Below, piece after piece: positions 1 through 6,446 of a stretch of DNA of 9,221 nucleotides. Every line of letters begins with the position of its first letter. Within the stretch, counting starts at the first letter, position 1. Source of the DNA: an uncultured Clostridiaceae bacterium (GTDB taxonomy: Bacteria; Bacillota; Clostridia; Lachnospirales; Lachnospiraceae); NCBI GenBank assembly GCA_947175805.1, contig CAMWOF010000080.1, forward strand, positions 1 to 9,221, in the 5' to 3' direction. A program made the translations under genes and the position numbers. Below the pieces are notes generated by a model. That model did not search any database. It was not told the DNA's origin and worked only from the letters and a program-made list of their open reading frames with translations.

Positions 1-195
1 GGTGAGCATCTTACCATGCTCATCTGTAAAAGAGGCCTCTGTCAAATCTTCAAGCGCATAGGAATATAATGCGGGAGCATCCTCCTCCGAGGTCTGTGCA
101 TTTTCATTTTTATTCTTTAGTGCGGTATAGCCGCAGATTAACAACGCAAACACGACAATGCCCGCCAATAGCGGCAGCATTTTTTTCATTTTCAT
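1..195 (-). CDS. DUF4340-type membrane-anchored protein of a Gld-like ABC operon (N-terminal 65 residues, cut by window edge)
   Basis: Only the first 65 codons are in the window; the gene continues past position 1. The start ATG at 195 overlaps the stop of the upstream GldG-like gene as ATGA, and a GAAGGAG ribosome binding site lies about 7 nt upstream inside that gene, so coupled translation is likely. The N-terminus (MKMKKMLPLLAGIVVFALLI) has basic residues followed by a hydrophobic segment at about residues 7-23, reading as a signal anchor or uncleaved signal peptide, then a polar, acidic stretch. By family knowledge, the gene after gldG in such Firmicute operons usually encodes a DUF4340 protein with one membrane span and a large outer-face domain. 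The assignment rests on position and N-terminal architecture, because the domain itself lies outside the window. Internal methionines at 189 and 180 are alternative starts, less favoured because the ATGA overlap and spacing fit 195. Confidence 0.72.
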   Translation of the reverse strand, partial: MKMKKMLPLLAGIVVFALLICGYTALKNKNENAQTSEEDAPALYSYALEDLTEASFTDEHGKMLT

Positions 196-1688
196 CGCCT
201 TCTCCTTCCAAACCAGATAATACCGCCAATCATCAGCAATACTACCGGCAGAACAAACATCGTGATATTCCTCCAGAACACCACCTGCCCTGTTGTAATA
301 TTCAGAGAATCATAAGACAGGCTTTTGCTGGCAATGGCAGATGTAGTTTCATGATCTGCAAGCTGGCTGAATATATTCATCAGGAACATATAATTTGCGC
401 CGGAAACCACAGAGTCTACACCCTCGTCAAACACACTCTCGGAGCCAATCACAACCATTCCTGAAACAATCTCCTCCTCCGTCTTTTCCACTGCCACGGC
501 AAGGCTGTAAGGGCCCAATTCATCCCCATCCTCACGCTCAAGTGTTTCTGCAGATTCAGGATTCTTCTTTTCAAAAGATTGGGCGCTGGAGGTTAAAAGC
601 GGCATAATTTTCACGGAATCATCCGCATCCATTAAGGTCTGCACCGCCTGTATGATTGGCGTCAGCACAAAATAATTACTGTCTGCCAGGTCAGAGGTGT
701 AAGCCGTGTCCGCTATCGATGGCACCACATACATCGGATTCTGGTATGCATAGCTTGAACTGTCCCCCTCCAAAATAACACCCTCCGATATGCCTACACC
801 ATAATCCGCCATCACAGAATCCAGATTCGGCATATCCTCCATGGTGAAGTAAGTGGCAACCACTGCTTTGCCCCCTGCCTTCATGTATGCCCTGATTTTC
901 TCTGCATCCTCAGAGGACAGGTCTACCCTCGGTGACAGAATCAAAAGAATATGACAATCCTCCGGCACCGCATCCATCGTCAGCAGGCTCAGCTCCTGCA
1001 CACTAATATTTTCTTTTTCTATCATCGTCTTTAAACCGGAGGACAGATCTAACTCATCATGTCCCTGCAGCGTATACATCACCGGAAGATTTTCACTGGT
1101 AAGCATATTAAGTGCACTGGTTATCTGCCCCTCTCCGTCAAAGCCGGTTATCTGCTCCTGGTAGGTAGTCGCCGAATAGGATGACTCGTACATATCCGAA
1201 TAGTTGATAATTCTGTTTTTATCTCCGCAGACCACAATCAGGCTGTTCTCACTGACCACATCATCTGTGTACTGGCTTGTAAACTGCGGATTTAAATTCG
1301 GCTGCTTTAACTCTACCTTAATATGAGTCGAATGTGCCTCATACTGGGCTAACATTTTTTTCAGGATATCATCCTCACTGCCCTTGCTGGCAATGTGATA
1401 AATGGTGACATCCTTATCTAATTCCTTTAAGACATTTAAGGTCTGCTCCGAAAGGGAATATAGCTTCTGCTCGCTGATATCAATTTCATTGACGGATGCC
1501 GGAAGCTGACCCATCATCAAATTCAGCGCCACAACCACCGCCGTCACAATAACACACAGCGCAAAGCTGTAAGAGCCCTTCTTCAAAAACCGCTTTCTGG
1601 TCTCCTTCGCCAGCTTTGGAGCCTTCTTCTTCTCCACACGTTTCTCTTCCCCGGCATCTATATTATTTTGGTTCTTCTCTTTATTCAT
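192..1688 (-). CDS. GldG-like protein, ABC_transp_aux domain (gliding-type ABC transporter accessory subunit)
   Basis: Predicted 498-residue protein. A long cytoplasmic basic/acidic N-tail (residues 1-40, rich in Lys and Glu) leads into one membrane span at about 41-58, then a large extracytoplasmic region, a C-terminal span at about 476-493 and a terminal RRRR stop-transfer cluster. After the first span comes ISEQKLYSLSEQT (71-83), typical of GldG/ABC_transp_aux proteins, and later TLQGHDE (206-212), resembling the GHGE-like motif of the family. The ABC_transp_aux fold is thought to be non-catalytic; its role in these exporters is unproven. Start: ATG at 1688 has AGGAGG 7 nt upstream (1696-1701). 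The open frame extends to 1859, but that extension lies within the permease gene and has no matching binding site. The gene follows the permease by 22 nt and overlaps the DUF4340 gene by 4 nt. The frame is intact. GldG names come from Bacteroidetes gliding; motility is not implied here. Confidence 0.9.
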   Translation of the reverse strand: MNKEKNQNNIDAGEEKRVEKKKAPKLAKETRKRFLKKGSYSFALCVIVTAVVVALNLMMGQLPASVNEIDISEQKLYSLSEQTLNVLKELDKDVTIYHIASKGSEDDILKKMLAQYEAHSTHIKVELKQPNLNPQFTSQYTDDVVSENSLIVVCGDKNRIINYSDMYESSYSATTYQEQITGFDGEGQITSALNMLTSENLPVMYTLQGHDELDLSSGLKTMIEKENISVQELSLLTMDAVPEDCHILLILSPRVDLSSEDAEKIRAYMKAGGKAVVATYFTMEDMPNLDSVMADYGVGISEGVILEGDSSSYAYQNPMYVVPSIADTAYTSDLADSNYFVLTPIIQAVQTLMDADDSVKIMPLLTSSAQSFEKKNPESAETLEREDGDELGPYSLAVAVEKTEEEIVSGMVVIGSESVFDEGVDSVVSGANYMFLMNIFSQLADHETTSAIASKSLSYDSLNITTGQVVFWRNITMFVLPVVLLMIGGIIWFGRRRR

Positions 1689-1710
1689 GATTGCGCCTCC
1701 TATACCCAAA

Positions 1711-2574
1711 CTAATACCAACGTCTCTTTTCCACGGACTGTATCGTAAAAAATACGAACAGACACGCTGCCGACAGCAGATAAACCAGATTAGATGTATT
1801 GAACACGCCATTGATAAAATCATCCATTCGCGCAGCCACATCCAGCGCTCCCAGCACATTTTGAATCGTTCCCGTGAAAATAGTTGCCTTTGTCACATAC
1901 AGTACGGCAAGCACAGCCTCTAACACTACACCGACAATAACAGAAAGCCAGAGGCTTTTTGTCATGATAAAAAGCAGCAGGGCAACCGCCAGCACAAACA
2001 GCGCAAAGCCCAAAAAAGAGCTTGTAGATTCATTTGAAAAAAAGCTTGCAATTCCACTGATTAAGTAATCAGCAAAAAGCACCACAAAAGTGAGTACTGC
2101 TGCGAGCACCGGGCTTTCCGTCAGGGATGATATAAACATACCCACTGCCAAATCAACACAGCCCACAAGGAAAAAGGCTAAAATAGAGCTATATGCCATG
2201 GCATAGGAAATTTTACCCATACTTGCCAGAATCAGAGGATACAGGCAGGTAATCGCCATCGGCAGGGCAAATACGGTGAGCAGGGCAAAATATTTGCCGA
2301 GCACCATGCCTGTCACCGACACAGGAGAGGTAAATATAAGCTGGTCAGTCTTGCTTCTGCGCTCCTCCGACATACACCGCATCGTGATAATCGGCACCAG
2401 CACCAGAAATACAAAGGTGACACCGCTTAATGCGTAACCAAAATGTGGATATCCCTGTGCGAGATTATATGCAGTAAAATAGATGCCTATTATAAACAGC
2501 AGAAATGCCGCAAAAACAAATCCCATGAAACCGGAATAGTAGCTCTTCAGTTCCCTCTTATATATCGCTAACAT
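1711..2574 (-). CDS. ABC-2 type permease, GldF-like membrane subunit
   Basis: A 287-residue integral membrane protein forming the presumed channel subunit of the exporter. Hydrophobic segments are visible near residues 17-36, 47-66, 95-117, 127-150, 157-178, 187-204, 207-228 and 260-280; some may not be full spans, and six is usual for the family. The cytoplasmic loop EERRSKTDQLIFTSPVS (70-86) matches the conserved ABC-2 element normally seen as EERRxGTxExLLTxP, thought to lie near the ATPase contact. The N-terminus MLAIYKRELKSYYSG is the usual amphipathic helix of this family. ATG at 2574 shares one base with the TAA of the ATPase gene (TAATG), and AGGAGG at 2582-2587 sits 7 nt upstream inside that gene's final codons, so the subunits are probably made in a fixed ratio. 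Stop is TAG at 1711-1713. Substrate cannot be read from the sequence. Confidence 0.9.
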   Translation of the reverse strand: MLAIYKRELKSYYSGFMGFVFAAFLLFIIGIYFTAYNLAQGYPHFGYALSGVTFVFLVLVPIITMRCMSEERRSKTDQLIFTSPVSVTGMVLGKYFALLTVFALPMAITCLYPLILASMGKISYAMAYSSILAFFLVGCVDLAVGMFISSLTESPVLAAVLTFVVLFADYLISGIASFFSNESTSSFLGFALFVLAVALLLFIMTKSLWLSVIVGVVLEAVLAVLYVTKATIFTGTIQNVLGALDVAARMDDFINGVFNTSNLVYLLSAACLFVFFTIQSVEKRRWY

Positions 2575-3683
2575 TATTCATCCTCCTCTCTGGCTGCCTC
2601 ATCTGTTCCAGCTTTGTCTCCGGACGTCTCATCTGCTCCGGCTTCGTCCCCAGACGTCTCATCTGTTCCGGCTTCGTCTTCGGACGCCGTTTCATTTTCT
2701 GCGCCGTTTGCGGTTCTTTTTGCCTTCTTTTCAGAGCGGCTCACCGCCTCGTCCTTTGTAAGCTCTAAGAATACATCCTCCAGAGATTTTCTTGAGATGG
2801 ACATTTCCAGTATCGGCGCCTTGATATCCGCCATCTTATAAAAAATCTCCTCCCGGATATCCTGGTTCTCCTGCACATGAACCGTGTATACGCCACAGCC
2901 TGTATCCTTCTGATAGCTGTTAACCTCAATATAATCTATGAACCCACAGCTCTTTATTGCTGCCTTAACCCGCTCCCTGTCTCCTTTTATCTCCAGATGG
3001 ATATCTGTAGTTCCCGAAGCCATCTCGGAGAGCTTCTCCGGCGTATCATTTGCCACAAGCTTCCCTTTCGATATAATCATAATTTGGTCGCAGACTGCGC
3101 TGACCTCAGATAAAATGTGGGAGCTCAAGATAACCGTATGCTTCTTGCCCAGGCTTCGGATTAAATCACGGATTTCTATAATCTGCTTCGGATCTAACCC
3201 TACAGTGGGTTCATCTAAAATAATAATCTCAGGATAGCCTATAATCGCCTGAGCAAGACCGACCCGCTGCCTGTAGCCCTTAGACAGATTCTTAATCAGA
3301 CGGTCCGCCATATCCGTAATTTTAACCGTCTCCATAACCTCTGCAATATGGTCAGCATGCTCCTTTTTCGGAAGCTTTTTTAACTCCGCTACAAATTTTA
3401 AGTACTCACGCACAGTCATATCCATATATAAAGGCGGCAGCTCCGGCAAATACCCAATGCATTTTTTTGCCTCTGCCGGCTCCTCTAAAATATCATGCCC
3501 GTTAATTAAAACCTGCCCTTCCGTGGCAGCGATATACCCTGTCATAATGTTCATTGTGGTGGATTTACCTGCGCCATTCGGGCCTAAGAATCCATAAATC
3601 TGACCGTCCTCCACCGTAAAGCTCAAACGGTCCACGGCAGTATGGTTGCCGTATCTTTTCACGAGATTTGTTACTTCAATCAA
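2574..3683 (-). CDS. ABC transporter ATP-binding protein, GldA-like, with acidic repeat tail
   Basis: Nucleotide-binding subunit that would power the adjacent permease from the cytoplasmic face. Numbering from a TTG start (369 residues): Walker A GPNGAGKST at 34-42, a Q-loop region YLPELPPLY in which the usual Gln is Glu (common in this subfamily), signature LSKGYRQR at 133-140, Walker B IIILDEP at 153-159, and H-loop SSH at 187-189. All ATPase motifs are intact. A C-terminal regulatory-type domain ends near LEDVFLELTKDE, followed by a roughly 55-residue Lys/Arg-then-acidic low-complexity tail built from a 30-bp tandem repeat. Start choice: TTG at 3683 has GGAGG 7 nt upstream and gives the family-typical N-terminus MIEVTNLVKRYG. 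A GTG at 3713 adds 10 residues but lies directly against the -10 box of the promoter, upstream of the predicted transcript start. First gene of the operon; overlaps the permease start by one base. Confidence 0.93.
   Translation of the reverse strand: MIEVTNLVKRYGNHTAVDRLSFTVEDGQIYGFLGPNGAGKSTTMNIMTGYIAATEGQVLINGHDILEEPAEAKKCIGYLPELPPLYMDMTVREYLKFVAELKKLPKKEHADHIAEVMETVKITDMADRLIKNLSKGYRQRVGLAQAIIGYPEIIILDEPTVGLDPKQIIEIRDLIRSLGKKHTVILSSHILSEVSAVCDQIMIISKGKLVANDTPEKLSEMASGTTDIHLEIKGDRERVKAAIKSCGFIDYIEVNSYQKDTGCGVYTVHVQENQDIREEIFYKMADIKAPILEMSISRKSLEDVFLELTKDEAVSRSEKKAKRTANGAENETASEDEAGTDETSGDEAGADETSGDKAGTDEAAREEDE
2598..2687 (-). repeat. Three tandem 30-bp units encoding a 10-residue acidic repeat in the ATPase tail
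   Basis: Units at 2598-2627, 2628-2657 and 2658-2687 are directly adjacent, the same length and differ by only a few bases. They are in frame and translate as TSGDKAGTDE, TSGDEAGADE and ASEDEAGTDE. Because the unit is 30 bp, gain or loss of copies keeps the reading frame. The repeat lies after the conserved ATPase region, in a tail expected to be disordered and strongly negative. No spacer pattern exists, so it is not a CRISPR array. Confidence 0.9.
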
Positions 3684-3690
3684 GATATTC

Positions 3691-3695
3691 CCTCC
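3691..3695 (-). promoter_or_regulatory. Ribosome binding site GGAGG that decides the TTG start of the ATPase gene
   Basis: Read on the minus strand, GGAGG is followed by 7 nt and then TTG ATT GAA (3683 downward). It lies downstream of the alternative GTG at 3713, so it cannot serve that codon. With transcription predicted to start near 3707, the leader would be only about 24 nt long. Confidence 0.75.
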
Positions 3696-3713
3696 GATTC
3701 CTATTTTTTTCAC

Positions 3714-3742
3714 ATTATACTATTGTAATCCATATTTGTGAA
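3714..3742 (-). promoter_or_regulatory. Sigma-A type promoter for the Gld-like ABC operon
   Basis: On the minus strand, TTCACA (3742-3737, five of six matches to TTGACA) is separated by exactly 17 nt from a perfect TATAAT (3719-3714). The predicted transcription start is near 3707, just ahead of the GGAGG of the ATPase gene. Position, spacing and match make this the best promoter in the window. A-rich tracts upstream (3743-3760, T-rich on the minus strand) could add to its strength. Confidence 0.78.
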
Positions 3743-3818
3743 ATAAGCTAGAAAAAAATATGTCCATTCTGTGTACTTTGCACTCACAGCAGCAACCCAT
3801 ACAATAACTTCTCTCCGA

Positions 3819-3847
3819 GGGGTGAATTTTGCTGGCTAATTTTCCCC
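3819..3847. repeat. Imperfect inverted repeat over the -35 side of the LRR gene promoter (possible operator)
   Basis: GGGG-TG-AATT (3819-3828) pairs with AATT-TT-CCCC (3838-3847) with one mismatch, one G-T pair and a 9-nt centre. It ends 8 nt before the TATAAT at 3856 and covers the candidate -35 region, a usual place for a repressor or activator site. It is short and AT-rich in the inner arm, so chance occurrence is possible. It is upstream of the predicted transcript and so is more likely a DNA-level site than an RNA hairpin. Confidence 0.3.
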
Positions 3848-3861
3848 ATTTCCTGTATAAT
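3833..3861 (+). promoter_or_regulatory. Candidate promoter of the LRR protein gene
   Basis: A perfect TATAAT at 3856-3861 is preceded at 17 nt by TGGCTA (3833-3838), only three of six matches to TTGACA. A start near 3868 would give a leader of about 43 nt ending in AAGGAGG (3898-3904), 6 nt before the ATG at 3911. The -10 is convincing; the weak -35 suggests activator help or moderate strength. Confidence 0.55.
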
Positions 3862-3910
3862 AAGAGACAACTTTTCAACATCATACATTTTAAAAGCAAG
3901 GAGGTTTTTT

Positions 3911-5911
3911 ATGAAACGCACTAACAAATGCGATACACAAATTGCATGCTTCCACAGCGCTTTGCTCCGAAGGGGGCTTGCCTTTATCATGTGTATGCTC
4001 ATGCTGTTCGGCACCGCAGGTATTATCGCCGCTGATGCCCAGGAGGACAGCTACAAAAACTTTACACCAGAGACTGCCTTTTCCATTGATGCTTCCACCG
4101 GGCTTATCACCGGCTATACCGGCACTGACACCACTGTAGTGGTTCCGACGGTGATTCAAGGGGTCAATGTCATCGGCATTTCCACCGCATTTACGGATAA
4201 TTCCACATTACAGACATTGATTGTTCCAGATACGATGCAGGTTTGGGGCGATGGCGTATTCAGCGGCTGCACTGCACTGAATACAGTTGCAACCTACACG
4301 CCAATCAGTGCAGATTATCTGGCAGCGGAAACGGCTGCAGGTACATATTTCAGCAAAAGCTCCCGCATTGAAGAGATTACTGCCTCCGGCGTGAATTACT
4401 ACTATATTAATATGCGGAGCGGATGCGTTATGCTGCCAACCGCACTGAACAGCCTTGGCACCCTTGCCTTCCGCAAGACCACGTCCGTGTCCGGCTTTGT
4501 TGTGCCTGCGGGAAACACTGCGTTTAAGACCTATGACGGCACCTGCACCCTGAAGGATGTACAGGGAACGGATGTCAGCTATGGGTACGGACCGCTTCTT
4601 TTGAGCATTGACGGCACTGTGATGTACCGCTGGGCAAGCGCATACCACTATGCAGGGGAGTATACGCTGCCGGAGGGAATCATTTCTATTCTGGACTGCG
4701 CAGCAGAGCATGCCAATGATGTACAGGGTTTTGGGATTCCGTCTACAGTCACCACCATTGGCAACTATGCCTTCAGCGAGGGAAATAACATCAATACCAT
4801 TACGTTTCCGGAAAACGCACAGGTGGTTTCCATTGGCGCCTGGGCATTTGCCCACAACAGCAATCTACATTCCGCTCTGCCAAAGAGCGTGACCACCCTG
4901 GGCGAATACTGCTTTGCCCACTGCGTCAACATGGAGCTTACCATCGAGAATTCCAGCCTCACGGCGATTCCCGACTACTGCTTTTATGAGTGTAACAATT
5001 ATCACTTTACCACGTTCCCGCCGACTCTGACTTCCATCGGCAAGTATGCCTTTTATGAGTGCGACAATATCAACAACGTATATTTTACGGACGGCATCAC
5101 CTCAATTGGCGAGGGCGCCTTTAAGGACTGCCAGAATCTTCACGAGATAAATATTCCTGAAGGGCTTACCACATTGGAGGCAGATACCTTTGCCGGATGC
5201 CAAAACTTAGAGACGATTATTCTTCCGGATTCCCTGGAAAGAATCGAGTCCGGAGCCTTTGAGGGCTGTCAGAATGTCAAGGAGCTGGTTATTCCGGAAA
5301 ATGTTATTTATATTGCGCCGGATTCCTTCGAGGGCGTAGACCCTGAGCAAATTGACGTCTCACAAAATGAATATGCCCAGAAAAATCTTCCGGGGGTTCT
5401 GCCGAAGAAAGGCACAACCATTACGGTAGGCAAATTAAAATACAAGGTGACCAAATCCTCAAAGAAAAACGGCACCGTCCAGTTAATTGGCGCCACCTCG
5501 AAAAAGCTGACCTCGCTAAAGGTGCCTGCCACAATTACATACAGAACCTTTAAATTTAAGGTAACCTCCATCAAGGCGAAGGCATTTAAGAATTATAAGA
5601 AGCTGAAAACCGTAACGATTGGCAAGAACGTGACCTCCATCGGTGATTCCGCTTTCCAGGGAAACACAAAGCTCACAAAGGTTACCATCGGAGCCAAGGT
5701 AAAAACCATCGGCAAAAATGCCTTCAGCGGCGACAAGGTGTTAAAGACCGTGATAATAAAATCAAAGGGCTTAAAAACCGTAAAGGCAAATGCCTTTAAG
5801 GGCATCAGCAAAAAGGCAAAAATTACCCTTCCAAAATCTAAATATAAGAAGTTGAAAAAGCTTCTTAAGGGCAAGGGACAGCCTGCGTCCGTGAAATACA
5901 AGAAGGGATAG
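3911..5911 (+). CDS. Secreted BspA-type leucine-rich-repeat protein with lysine-rich C-terminal repeat module
   Basis: Predicted 666 residues, intact frame, strong AAGGAGG 6 nt before ATG. Residues 1-43 read as a signal peptide: basic N-region (LLRRG at 18-22), hydrophobic core 23-40, likely cleavage after ADA (41-43). Residues about 45-125 and 275-475 carry repeats of LRR_5/BspA type, with recurring YAF/GAF, a Cys or Asn ladder (for example IGKYAFYECDNINNV at 376-390, GAFKDCQNL at 402-410, TFAGCQNL at 426-433) and I-P turns. Residues about 130-270 fit the pattern poorly, with a GPLLLSIDGTVMYR element (227-240) often seen between LRR blocks. From 499 the repeats continue but become very basic: about 46 Lys, two Asp and no Glu in 168 residues by my count. 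No LPXTG motif or C-terminal span is present, so wall retention, if any, would be non-covalent. BspA-like proteins often bind host or other bacterial surfaces; the ligand here is unknown. Transcribed divergently from the ABC operon. Confidence 0.9.
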   Translation: MKRTNKCDTQIACFHSALLRRGLAFIMCMLMLFGTAGIIAADAQEDSYKNFTPETAFSIDASTGLITGYTGTDTTVVVPTVIQGVNVIGISTAFTDNSTLQTLIVPDTMQVWGDGVFSGCTALNTVATYTPISADYLAAETAAGTYFSKSSRIEEITASGVNYYYINMRSGCVMLPTALNSLGTLAFRKTTSVSGFVVPAGNTAFKTYDGTCTLKDVQGTDVSYGYGPLLLSIDGTVMYRWASAYHYAGEYTLPEGIISILDCAAEHANDVQGFGIPSTVTTIGNYAFSEGNNINTITFPENAQVVSIGAWAFAHNSNLHSALPKSVTTLGEYCFAHCVNMELTIENSSLTAIPDYCFYECNNYHFTTFPPTLTSIGKYAFYECDNINNVYFTDGITSIGEGAFKDCQNLHEINIPEGLTTLEADTFAGCQNLETIILPDSLERIESGAFEGCQNVKELVIPENVIYIAPDSFEGVDPEQIDVSQNEYAQKNLPGVLPKKGTTITVGKLKYKVTKSSKKNGTVQLIGATSKKLTSLKVPATITYRTFKFKVTSIKAKAFKNYKKLKTVTIGKNVTSIGDSAFQGNTKLTKVTIGAKVKTIGKNAFSGDKVLKTVIIKSKGLKTVKANAFKGISKKAKITLPKSKYKKLKKLLKGKGQPASVKYKKG

Positions 5912-5917
5912 CAAACT

Positions 5918-5990
5918 AAAAACAGGCATAAAGCCCTGGCGGCAGCAGATAGAATAAGCTCTGCGCCCTTCGGCTTCATGCCTGTTTTTT
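5918..5990. terminator. Long bidirectional intrinsic terminator between convergent genes
   Basis: AAAAACAGGCAT (5918-5929) pairs perfectly with ATGCCTGTTTTT (5978-5989). After a single mismatch the stem continues with AAGCC/GGCTT (5931-5935 with 5972-5976). Inside, GGCG-CAG (5938-5945, one bulged G) pairs with CTGCGCC (5961-5967). The plus strand ends in a T-run (5985-5990) and the minus strand in TTTTT (5922-5918), so it can stop the LRR gene, which ends at 5911, and the membrane protein gene, which ends at 6000 on the other strand. Confidence 0.88.
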
Positions 5991-5999
5991 ATTGTTATA

Positions 6000-6431
6000 C
6001 TAACGGTATTTATCTAACGGATCATCCTTGCCAATCCCGGCTTCCTTTTCCGCTTTTTCCAGTCCCATCACAGCCTTAAATATCAGCGCCAGCCCGGAGA
6101 TAAACAACGCTAAAATTGCAAACAGCGTAAATGCATTCATATGCTTAAAACCAAAGTTCAGGCTCAATATAATAGACACCACAAAGCACAAAAACGAGAG
6201 GAACAAAAGCCCCTTCGTAATGATATTGGGTTTTACAATCACCAGAAAGAAAAAGATTCCCATAATCAGCACCAGCATCCCCATACTGCTGGTTCCCATA
6301 TGGAACATTCCCCCGGAGGTAAAACCAAAGAAGCCGGAGTGGAAGCCCCGCACATCTACATTTTGCAAAAATATCATTCCTCCAATAACCGCCAATACAA
6401 TTCCAAATAAAAATTGACCTAATGCTTTCAT
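6000..6431 (-). CDS. Small four-helix integral membrane protein of unknown function
   Basis: Predicted 143 residues; I do not recognise a named family. Hydrophobic segments lie near residues 4-22, 50-66, 73-91 and 98-118. Between the first two is a Gly/Phe-rich stretch (29-49, HSGFFGFTSGGMFHMGTSS) with two His, probably facing the outside if the N-terminus is inside. The C-terminus (about 124-143) is polar and charged, EKAEKEAGIGKDDPLDKYR, probably cytoplasmic. ATG at 6431 has AAAGGAGG 5 nt upstream (6437-6444). It begins 15 nt after the radical SAM gene ends, on the same strand and with no terminator between, so the two are probably co-transcribed. Its end lies next to the shared terminator at 5918-5990. 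No catalytic motif is visible. Confidence 0.82.
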   Translation of the reverse strand: MKALGQFLFGIVLAVIGGMIFLQNVDVRGFHSGFFGFTSGGMFHMGTSSMGMLVLIMGIFFFLVIVKPNIITKGLLFLSFLCFVVSIILSLNFGFKHMNAFTLFAILALFISGLALIFKAVMGLEKAEKEAGIGKDDPLDKYR

Positions 6432-6446
6432 AAAATCCTCCTTTGA

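Noticed and set aside
69..464. Plus-strand 131-codon frame at the left end
   Set aside because: It lies antisense across the DUF4340-type and GldG-like genes, and its Pro/His/Arg-rich translation is typical of a shadow frame.
1689..1859. N-terminal extension of the GldG-like protein by 57 residues
   Set aside because: It overlaps the end of the permease gene in another frame, lacks family-like sequence, and the ATG at 1688 has an ideal AGGAGG.
2598..2687. The 30-bp direct repeats as a CRISPR array
   Set aside because: Units are directly adjacent with no spacers and are in frame within the ATPase gene.
4208..4855. A 215-codon open frame on the minus strand inside the LRR gene
   Set aside because: It is antisense to a well-supported LRR coding region, has unlikely composition (many Cys, Arg and His), and no good ribosome binding site or family match.
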